From assembly GCA_900642245.1 (NCBI GenBank), contig CAAAJI010000321.1:1-22415 (forward strand): 22,415 nt of DNA, written 5' to 3'. The translations under genes and the position numbers were made by a program. The notes under the pieces are model-generated. The model was not told the origin of the DNA. It ran no database searches and worked only from the letters and a program-made list of their open reading frames with translations. Below are positions 15,277 through 22,415 of the stretch, in pieces; within the stretch, counting starts at the first letter, position 1, and the number at the start of each line of letters is the position of its first letter. The stretch comes from Fragilaria radians (Eukaryota; Bacillariophyta; Fragilariophyceae; Fragilariales; Fragilariaceae).

Positions 15277-18231
15277 TTACGTCCAAATATCCATAAGAAA
15301 GCGTCGGTTAGATTTCATTTCGGCCACATAGAGAGTAGCGTTCTCATCACCCAAGCGTTGCCCAAGTAGTTCGGTAATTTTAGATTGTACATCTTTTGCC
15401 ATGGCAATACCATCGCCACATATGTAAATGATAGCCTTGTCGTCTAAAACAGCATTCACTAGATTTGAGTTTGCCATGCAATCTTGTACATACCGAGGCT
15501 TGCCGTTTTGTCCATCCCGAGAAAAGGCGGTATACAGATTGGCCACTAAACCCGTGGATAGGTAGTTTTGCAATTCTGATTGATAGATAAAGTCATGATC
15601 TTCGTGACGACAACCAAAAAACACTTGAATACGTCCATGACTATTTGCCCTAGAAATTGAAGTATCTGGAGGCAATTCATTCTCTTCTACTTCATACTCT
15701 CCTCTCCAGGTACCCTCCACTACCTGCTTTGCTAATTTACGCTGACCGTCCATTTGAGCTTGACGATGTTGTAAAAATCCAACGAATGGAGCAATACCAG
15801 TCCCTGGACCGATCAATATGAGTGGAATCTCTTTCTGAGGCGGTAAAAGAAAATCTGACGATGGTTTGGGGAAAATTTTCAAATATCGTGCTGGCAGATT
15901 CCCTGTAGTATCGCCGCTTAAGAAATCAGAGGCCAAGACCTCCATATAACTCGTGGCAATTCCACCAATACGACGAGATTTTCCTAATAAGCACGGAGTC
16001 ATGTAATCGACTACGGAAAACGCGATAGTTAAGGTCAATGGATCCTGTAATGGACTCGAACTGACTGAATAGTACCTAGGTGGAAGTGCTGGCAACATTC
16101 CAATCAGTCCTTCAAGGGTAATTGCCTGAGTCGAGGGGAAGTTTTGAAGTAGATCAATTATCGTCAGTCGTTGTTGCGCAATTACAATATCAAACATCTC
16201 GAAATTGTCCTTAGCTGCCAGATATCGCAATGCCGATTCATCTTGTGGATCCGTGGCGTACTGAGAGAGCGTGTACAAGATACGCTTATTTTTCAGAATG
16301 GGAGAACTGATATCGATCATATTCTCAAAGGCATATCGAACCGTCACGGGGGAACTATTCTCGAGGAGAATCAACTGATCAGGATTCACACCTTGATTTC
16401 TCTGAAGTAAATCCAAAATAAATTGTACAGCGTTTGAGGGATTGGGTACCGAAATACCCAAGGAATCTCCAGGTTGATAATCTAGAGTAAAATCATCAGG
16501 TAGGGATAATGTCATTTCCACGACACGTTTACCATTCCGTGAATCTAATTCCAGAGGAAAACATTGATCATAACATTGCTTAGCTTCCCGAAGACGACTA
16601 GATTCACTTTTTAGGATTGCCGCTGCTTTCACTGCCACTTCAGTTCCAGTTTTAGTAAGGTATCGAGCTGACACTATGGTAGATTCAAAGGGCTTCGTGT
16701 GGGTGAACTTTAAGGTCGAAGTCGAGGATACTGTCAATCGATCCATATCCAAGCAATCTAATGCTCCAAGTTGTTGCTCTTGTTCCGTTTCCTCCTTGGC
16801 AAGAAGTTGACAAGAGGAAAAGCTATGGCCCAGGGTAGGAAGTTCAGCATGGAGTACATCCGGTATGGGACATGATTCTTCCAGTTGTAGTATCGAACGA
16901 AGAGTTAAGACTCCGGGTGATCGTGAAAGAATAGTTTCTACATTGTTGGTGACTGTGGCTTCGGAGACTTTTGGAGAAAGTACCTCCGTGGACTCAACGC
17001 TGATTACTTCACCTGATGAATTCATTGTTTTGACAGGTACATCCTTCATTTCCAAGGAACAGGCTCGTTCAATATCTTGCAAGATGGCTTCTTTCCATTC
17101 CTCTACCATTTCTTCTAGTCCCACAGCTTCATCGGCACATGCCAACGGCCGAAGTCGAGTTGCACCTAGTTCGACTAATCGCTTATCAACAGACTTTCCG
17201 GCCGCACAAAATTGATCATAATTTGTGTCTCCCAAGGCCAAGACAGATACGATGCAGTGTTGAAATGAGATATTGGACGTCGTCTTTCGTTTCAGGTATC
17301 TCCAAAAGCGATTTCCATTTTCAGGGATGTCTCCATTTCCTGTGGTCGAGGTAACTATCAATAGTCCATGTGGTCCTCCGTCCGAGGATTCCCAAACTGC
17401 TTTGTGTTTGGTATATTGATCCGCAGGACAACAAACGACATTGGGAAAGACTGAGGAAGAGGATAATCGATTACTCAAAAATTGACTTGCCAGATCTTTT
17501 GCGATTTGTTCTGCATTTCCAGTGGCGGATGCGTAGAGGATGTAAAGAGGTGAATGTGGTTTCGGTATGGCTGTTTCCAAATGGACAACAGTTGGCTTTG
17601 GTGAGAGAACAGTATCTTCTTGTTTCATTTCAACTGGTGCATCATGTTTCTGTATTCCATATATCATCGCGTGTCGGAGAGTATGTAGTACGTCTCTTTG
17701 GAAGGGCTCTACAACATCCTCCAAGCCAACAGCTTCATCGGCACAAACTATTGGTTGACATCGATGACCACCAATGGCCGCCATGCGTTGATCAATCAAC
17801 TTTCCTGTCGCACAAAACTGATCGTAATTGGTATCTCCCAATCCTAATACAGTGTAAACCACCCCGGAAAGTGTGTCGGAGGATGTAGTCCGACGCTTCA
17901 AGAATCGAACAAATCGATCCGAATTTTCGGGTGCATCCCCATTGCCGGTTGTGGAACAAACGACCAAAACACCATGATATGAGTAAGAATGAATTCCATT
18001 GGATGAGGCTTCTACATTTGTTTCCGAACTAGGTGGTTGATTTGGTTGAACCTTCCAGTCCTCCAAATACCGACGAAAGGTATCCAGCGGTGCACAAATA
18101 ATTTCTAGGTTTTTTTCCTGTGTACAACGTTTATCCTCCTCTGCCTTTACGGCAATAGCTTTGGCAATGTGCTCAGCGTTGCCTGTGGCAGATCCATACA
18201 AAATGTAAAGCGTTTTAGTATTGGTCTCCAT
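15277..18231 (-). CDS. Methionine synthase reductase-like diflavin reductase with two tandem FMN domains
   Basis: Intronless, 984 residues. Domain order: flavodoxin 1 (about 8-187), flavodoxin 2 (about 228-388), a hinge (390-500), an FAD-binding ferredoxin-reductase domain (500-800) and an NADPH domain (800-984). Both flavodoxins have complete FMN loops: GSATGN / ASATGN, STTGNGD twice, and LGDTNYDQFC twice. FAD sites are PRYYSVSSS (718-726) and GGIATSY (756-762). NADPH sites are IGPGTGIAPFVGF (807-819), FFGCR (871-875), SRDG (904-907), PRYVQD (912-917) and CGDG (938-941). The C-terminus RRFLMDIWT resembles the end of methionine synthase reductase (xDIWS), as does FFGCRHxDxDF. The usual role of that family is NADPH-driven reactivation of B12-dependent methionine synthase. 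Known members have one FMN domain (human about 698 residues), so the extra domain explains most of the added length. A cytochrome P450 reductase or another diflavin enzyme is the alternative. Confidence 0.85.
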   Translation of the reverse strand: METNTKTLYILYGSATGNAEHIAKAIAVKAEEDKRCTQEKNLEIICAPLDTFRRYLEDWKVQPNQPPSSETNVEASSNGIHSYSYHGVLVVCSTTGNGDAPENSDRFVRFLKRRTTSSDTLSGVVYTVLGLGDTNYDQFCATGKLIDQRMAAIGGHRCQPIVCADEAVGLEDVVEPFQRDVLHTLRHAMIYGIQKHDAPVEMKQEDTVLSPKPTVVHLETAIPKPHSPLYILYASATGNAEQIAKDLASQFLSNRLSSSSVFPNVVCCPADQYTKHKAVWESSDGGPHGLLIVTSTTGNGDIPENGNRFWRYLKRKTTSNISFQHCIVSVLALGDTNYDQFCAAGKSVDKRLVELGATRLRPLACADEAVGLEEMVEEWKEAILQDIERACSLEMKDVPVKTMNSSGEVISVESTEVLSPKVSEATVTNNVETILSRSPGVLTLRSILQLEESCPIPDVLHAELPTLGHSFSSCQLLAKEETEQEQQLGALDCLDMDRLTVSSTSTLKFTHTKPFESTIVSARYLTKTGTEVAVKAAAILKSESSRLREAKQCYDQCFPLELDSRNGKRVVEMTLSLPDDFTLDYQPGDSLGISVPNPSNAVQFILDLLQRNQGVNPDQLILLENSSPVTVRYAFENMIDISSPILKNKRILYTLSQYATDPQDESALRYLAAKDNFEMFDIVIAQQRLTIIDLLQNFPSTQAITLEGLIGMLPALPPRYYSVSSSPLQDPLTLTIAFSVVDYMTPCLLGKSRRIGGIATSYMEVLASDFLSGDTTGNLPARYLKIFPKPSSDFLLPPQKEIPLILIGPGTGIAPFVGFLQHRQAQMDGQRKLAKQVVEGTWRGEYEVEENELPPDTSISRANSHGRIQVFFGCRHEDHDFIYQSELQNYLSTGLVANLYTAFSRDGQNGKPRYVQDCMANSNLVNAVLDDKAIIYICGDGIAMAKDVQSKITELLGQRLGDENATLYVAEMKSNRRFLMDIWT

Positions 18232-18237
18232 CCTGCT

Positions 18238-18465
18238 TCACTTTAATATATTTGATCGAGTTTGTTTTGTTGATGATCGTGACGTAGACTTAGACTTCGT
18301 TTCCTTCTTTCGAACGTTCTCGATGCTACTTTGGAACGTGCTTCGTGAAGCCTGAATATCCAAAATAAATGCAATAACACATTTTACACAAACCCATTGG
18401 ATGACATAGTCAACAAGCAACAACAAAGCGAGAGTCTTGACAATACTTTTCCATGATACACACAT
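18238..18465 (-). CDS. Small hydrophobic reading frame directly upstream of, and in frame with, the reductase
   Basis: A 75-codon frame with its own ATG (18465) and an in-frame stop just before it. Residues 9-36 are strongly hydrophobic (TLALLLLVDY and following); the rest is a Ser/Thr/Lys/Arg-rich tail. It ends in TGA at 18240-18238, and two codons later, in the same frame, comes the ATG of the reductase. It may be an upstream reading frame in the reductase leader, a separate tiny membrane protein, or a membrane anchor joined to the reductase by readthrough, splicing or correction of a sequence error. No strong splice donor was visible inside it. Confidence 0.35.
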   Translation of the reverse strand: MCVSWKSIVKTLALLLLVDYVIQWVCVKCVIAFILDIQASRSTFQSSIENVRKKETKSKSTSRSSTKQTRSNILK

Positions 18466-19448
18466 TTCCTAATCTATCAAACTGTCAGCAACTTAAATTT
18501 AGAGTTAGCCAATCATAGAAGAAGGAATGAAAGTTTCAAGCATACAAACAATCCTTTCCATACAAACGTCAAACAAACCAGTCATTCCTTGACCTCAGCA
18601 ATGCAGCAATGTCTCCCATATGTTAGAAATGCGCAAAAAGGTAAAGAAAAAGAATCATGATTCAACAAACACTTAAAATTGAGAAGATGCCTTTAGCACA
18701 GTGCTGTACTGTTTACAATTAGTTTCATTTGTATAGAAGTCTGCAATGAATAAATTGGAAACGTTTGCGAAAAATGTGCCTTAGCATGGTAAACACGTAG
18801 TATGCATATGTTAAGTAACTCAAAATATCAAGCCATGGCTATCAAAGATGAAATTACAATATTGATGAGTGAACTTGGAGAATAGTGATATGTCAAAGTG
18901 TCTAAAACAATATGTTTAAGATATACTTTGCAAACATGAATATTTGTTATTCACTGATAGGTCTTGAAAATTTTATTATAGATTATATCAAAATACAGAG
19001 AAAATGGTTTCTTTTCTGTTGATGAGGATAGAGTGTTTGCATGCCATTTCTTATTCCATGAGGAGAAAGGATAGCTCCATGAGTTAATTAATAATGCCAG
19101 TGTTGATTTTCAGCAATTTTTGTTACCCCCATGTTTCACTAGGGCTATGCGCTAGAACTAATTACATCAATTCATCCCTCTGTTCCCTTTCGTTTGCAAC
19201 GAGAATCTGCAGAATGGGCGGTGCTGTGCAAATAAAATTAATACTTTCATGGCCGATTTGTGCAATAAAATTAACACTTTCATGGCCGATTTGTGCAGTT
19301 GATTGCCGCACCATAATAGGGAATCAAACTGGACGTACACCCTGCTACGAAACGCATAGTACATGAAACCTTAGAATTCCCAGACGAACTTTCGTGTTTT
19401 TCAAGTTTTCACATCGAATTCCTTCTCTTCACAATTCTCACTCAACAA
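18466..19448. promoter_or_regulatory. Region between divergent reductase and OTU genes
   Basis: About 980 bp holding the upstream regions of two outward-facing genes. It contains a two-copy tandem repeat (19226-19292). The remainder is AT-rich with only short frames and no recognisable gene. Confidence 0.45.
19226..19292. repeat. Two tandem copies of a 33/34-nt unit
   Basis: Unit 1 (19226-19259, 34 nt) and unit 2 (19260-19292, 33 nt) differ only by one inserted A and one T/C change. Each contains ACTTTCATGGCCGATTTGTG. A third copy starts with GTGCA and then diverges. The repeat lies about 160-220 nt upstream of the OTU start codon. Confidence 0.85.
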
Positions 19449-20255
19449 ATGCTGATACAATATTTTTCATTATTTCTTCTGCTCCTTCACATTCACAACT
19501 CTCCTGTATCATCATTAGTTACACCAACACCGTCATATTCATTTCAAAACTTCCGCTTTGCACCCAATGGAGTTTGTTTACAACCATTTTATTTCAATGA
19601 ACGGATTCCAGCAACACCAACACAACAACACCAACAATTCAAGCATCAAGCATCCACTCCACGAAAGTTCACTATGCGAAATGTACCAGGTGACGGAGAC
19701 TGCATGTTTCAAGCCGTTGCCTTGGCAGCTGCTACAAGTTCAGGGCTAGGTGCAAACATGGCAATGCTCCGTTCCATCGTTAAGGAGACACGACAAATTG
19801 TTGCTTCTATATTAGAATCAGATGGTAATTTGTACATCACAGATTCAAGATTTGTCTCAACAAAGCAGCTTCTTGGTAGTGCGTCAAAGGCTGAGGGCCT
19901 ATCTCCAGAGCGTTATTTGGAGTTGCTACGTAAGGAAGGTAAAGATGGTGGTTTGTACGGTGGTGGACCTGAACTAACTGTACTATCCAACGTCTTGAGG
20001 CGACCGATATCTATATATGAAATGAGTGATGATGATTTTACGAAGGAAGGAGAGTATGTTTGTTGTAACATTATTTGCAAAGGTGTCTTTGGTTCACCTC
20101 TTTTTGAAGATCCTTGTCGTCACATTCAAGACTCAGCTATTTTATCTGACCTTCAGCCCGGTGCGTACTCGTGGCACATGCATATTCTTGTGGTCAATAC
20201 CGATGTTGATATCAAACACGCATGTGTCTTGTTACCACAGGAACCACGATGTTAA
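19449..20255 (+). CDS. OTU-family cysteine protease (deubiquitinase-like) with N-terminal hydrophobic leader
   Basis: The protein has 268 residues. It starts with a likely signal peptide (MLIQYFSLFLLLLHIHNSPVSS), followed by a Ser/Thr/Pro/Gln-rich stretch with few acidic residues (about 23-72) that could be a plastid transit-like peptide or simple linker. The OTU domain runs about 73-250. The Asp/Cys box is VPGDGDCMFQAV (Asp82, Cys85). The central segment GGLYGGGPELTVLSNVLRRP (167-186) matches the OTU pattern G-G-x-x-E-L-x-x-L-S. The catalytic His is most likely in SWHMHILVV (His243 or His245). OTU enzymes cleave ubiquitin or ubiquitin-like conjugates. A secretory leader is unusual for a cytosolic deubiquitinase and suggests work in the secretory pathway or a complex plastid (inference). 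An in-frame Met at residue 76, just before the Asp/Cys box, looks too late to be the start. AATAAA is at 20389-20394. Confidence 0.8.
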   Translation: MLIQYFSLFLLLLHIHNSPVSSLVTPTPSYSFQNFRFAPNGVCLQPFYFNERIPATPTQQHQQFKHQASTPRKFTMRNVPGDGDCMFQAVALAAATSSGLGANMAMLRSIVKETRQIVASILESDGNLYITDSRFVSTKQLLGSASKAEGLSPERYLELLRKEGKDGGLYGGGPELTVLSNVLRRPISIYEMSDDDFTKEGEYVCCNIICKGVFGSPLFEDPCRHIQDSAILSDLQPGAYSWHMHILVVNTDVDIKHACVLLPQEPRC

Positions 20256-20404
20256 CTTATTGGGATCAGCAGGAAAACGAGCATAGTTAATAGAACTCTG
20301 TTTCTAAATTTGTTATGTGGTTGGATTCCAATCATGTTTCATTGGCTAGATACCATTAACTTCTTGGCATGAACAGAAATAAGATTGAAATAAAGTAATT
20401 AGAT
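20256..20404. other. Short 3'-3' gap between convergent OTU and DUF2009 genes
   Basis: Only 149 bp. An AATAAA on the plus strand (20389-20394) ends just 10 nt before the stop codon of the opposing gene, so the two transcripts probably overlap at their 3' ends. Confidence 0.45.
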
Positions 20405-22415
20405 TCACTTGAAATCTCCGTCAAAGCCTTGAAATCCCGTCAACTTGAATATACAGTAATATGGTTTTCTAGGGAGCTGAGAGCACCAGTTCCATGCACT
20501 CGTTAAACGGCCATCAATGCATGATCCGGCATCATAAAAGTTATCAGCCCCACTTCCATCGAATGCTGATCGGAAAAAGTCGTGCAGAATATCTTTGCGA
20601 AGCTTTTCCAATCCACCAAAATTGGAATCCACAAATTGAGTAATATCCTGAGATTCCTCATACATTTTTTCCACGTTCTCTAGGCATAGTACAATAGGGC
20701 CAAGGATACGAGGAACTTGTGTATACTTGTCAATGAAGCTTAGAGCGTTCGGCACGTTGTGGTCGCCCATGTGTACCATGGATGATCCGATCCATTGATA
20801 AATCTTCGTATGCTGTAAGTTGTAAATGATTTGTTGCATTGCTCTGTAGGTTCTAGGAGACGGCTGTACGCGATGCCACCCTTGACCCGTATCTTGTAGT
20901 TCATACGTGACACTCTCACTCAGCAAATCTTCTTCTGCTAGATACCACAGTCGGAACATGTCGCCTATAATGTCACGCCATAGTGTTAAACTTTGAAGTG
21001 CATAATAGTATTGCCGTTCATGACTATGCGACAATCGAGCCCCGTTCTCTCCCGTTAAAATATTTAAAGAGTAGCCTTCCTCAACTTTGTTTGGCGAAAA
21101 ATATGTCTGGAGATATTCTATCATTGTGTCTATAGGAACTCGATTAGAGTTCAAGAAAGAGTCATTGTCCCCTATTGAGTATAGTGCCAAATGAATATCT
21201 TCTTCGCTGAGATGACTTGTCCGATACTTCGCCTTTAGAGTCGCTACTGCCTTTTCTTTTCTTGCGATTTCCGCTCGAATTTGTGGTCTCGTTTTCCGGC
21301 GACCAGTAACTTCACGTGTGGCTATTTCAATCAACTTATCTTGTAGCATACTAATACCACCCCGCTCGTTAAGAAAATCATAGACTGTAACAATGGGTTG
21401 AACGATTGATAATCCCAAATGCGGTTGAACCGACGGTGAAGCAGCATCCTGAAGCAAGTAGATGAGCTTCCCGTACTCAGTTCTCATTTTTTCTGGATTC
21501 ATGATTTTATGACGGCGGGCTATTTCCAAAAGATTCTGAAAGAAAGATTGATATTTTTCAAGTTCTTCATCGCCCATAGTTAGCTTTTGGCCTGATGTGT
21601 AGTCACAAGCTGTAACTAGCCCTTGCAACAACGCCACAATACCTTGAAGTTGAATGTGAGTTCTACGAGCACGTTTTAGACCTGTAGCCCCGATGTCATC
21701 TACCGCCGATGTATAATCACAACAAGTCATAGTTGCTTCAACTAGACGTAACATTTTTCGCTCCCCCAAAGTTAAGCGAAGTGGAATATATTTAGCACGT
21801 TCTGAGACAGAAACGGACGATTGTCTCACATCAGGATCAAACACTCCATCTTCTTCCATTTTGTAACTGGAGTTAGAATCTAATTCCAACTGCTTGATGG
21901 CGTCTTGTTCAACCTTAGACGCCGCAATCATAGATGCCTCTTCCTCGAGATTGTCCCCTGCAAAAGCTACCCTGTAATGCGATGTAGCCATATGTTGCAT
22001 AACAATCGATCGAATTTGGCTTTCATCAAAGGTCCCAAAGATAGTAACTCGTGTACCAGACTCTCCACGAACGTCAGAAAAGGACGTATAGCCCGTATCT
22101 ACGGATGGAATAACACCTTCATCCATAGGACGACGAATAGTGAAATGCGTATATGAGCCATTCGGGTTTTCGGGTGTCCTACCGTAAGAAAACTCATAAT
22201 AATCATCAAATTTGGACTATCAGAGAATCCAAGAGGGAAGAGCATTCAGAAAAGCCGAAGAAAATGTAAGAAAATACGTCTTGCAATTGGTATGATAAAT
22301 TCGGATTTAAACTGTAGCATTGCAATTCTCACCTTTGTACCAATAGTCACTCCGACTCCCAAGGCGCAAAATGCTGCGAAGAAACCTCCGATGTCAGTCT
22401 CCCTACAAGGAATAA
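20405..22415 (-). CDS. DUF2009/UPF0652-like protein with membrane-segment extension (5' partial, one intron)
   Basis: Coding is 22415-22333 joined to 22216-20405 on the minus strand; the 5' end is outside the window. Exon 1 gives 27 residues with a likely membrane segment (GGFFAAFCALGVGV). Exon 2 adds 603 residues. The family core starts about residue 140 of exon 2 with LRLTLGERKMLRL and continues with CDYTSAVDD, RRHKIMNPEKMRTEYGKLIY, LLQDAASPSVQ, ATREVTGRR, LYSIGDNDSFLNSNR, MIEYLQTYF and a C-terminal FDGSGADNFYDAGSCIDGR. These match my memory of the uncharacterised eukaryotic DUF2009 (UPF0652) family, whose function is unknown. The ATG at 22126 lies inside exon 2 and is probably not the true start, since coding-like sequence with a good splice acceptor continues upstream. 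The membrane segment and about 110 further residues before the core are an extension over the usual family architecture (from memory). Confidence 0.72.
22217..22332 (-). other. Spliceosomal intron, 116 nt
   Basis: The donor ACAAAG|GTGAGA (22332 is the first intron base) and the acceptor CTCTGATAG|TCC (22217 is the last intron base) join two phase-0 open frames. The 3' half is pyrimidine-rich (TTTTCTTCGG, GCTCTTCCCTCTTGG). It is the only convincing intron in the window. Confidence 0.75.

Noticed and set aside
17370..17888. Plus-strand frames opposite the reductase
   Set aside because: Antisense shadows of a clearly coding 984-codon frame.
18238..18240. TGA as a selenocysteine codon joining the small frame to the reductase
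   Set aside because: No conserved Sec position is known here in diflavin reductases, and I could not identify a SECIS element. Kept only as an in-frame stop observation.
1..22415. CRISPR arrays, bacterial operons, rRNA or phage genes
   Set aside because: No regularly spaced direct repeats, no polycistronic packing and a clear spliceosomal intron; the window is eukaryotic.

Overview
This is nuclear DNA of a eukaryote, most likely a stramenopile alga and probably a diatom (inference). The signs are long AT-rich intergenic stretches, compact genes that are mostly intronless, one clear 116-nt GT-AG intron, Ty1/copia retroelement debris, and secreted proteins with Pro/Thr/Lys/Arg repeats of the kind found in diatom cell-wall and extracellular proteins. 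There is no operon structure, no convincing ribosome-binding site and no tRNA or rRNA that I could see.

Layout. 3-1505 (+): 3' part of a gene for a synergin-gamma-like clathrin/AP-1 accessory protein, cut by the left edge. 2152-2526 (+): a 124-residue protein with 28 cysteines. 4381-14787: a dispersed cluster of four paralogous secreted proteins at 4381-5004 (-), 7899-8579 (+), 12300-13343 (-) and 13900-14787 (+). Each has a signal peptide, a variable middle part (three of the four carry basic Pro/Thr repeats) and a strongly conserved C-terminal module with eight cysteines ending at the stop codon. The last two form a divergent pair. The spaces between the four hold mobile-element debris: two related LTR-like sequences in opposite orientation (5775-6374 and 9650-10238), each flanked by its own 5-bp target duplication. 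The second one interrupts a decayed copia gag-protease-integrase remnant (about 9300-11800).

15277-18231 (-): a 984-residue diflavin reductase most like methionine synthase reductase, but with two complete FMN (flavodoxin) domains in tandem. A 75-codon hydrophobic reading frame lies just upstream in the same frame, separated only by a TGA and two codons. 19449-20255 (+): an OTU-type cysteine protease (deubiquitinase-like) with a hydrophobic N-terminus. 20405-22415 (-): a DUF2009/UPF0652-like protein with one intron and an N-terminal extension, cut by the right edge.

The housekeeping-type genes (adaptor accessory protein, reductase, OTU protease, DUF2009) show no functional link to one another. 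The most distinctive content is the four-member family of secreted repeat plus eight-cysteine proteins, followed by the double-flavodoxin reductase.
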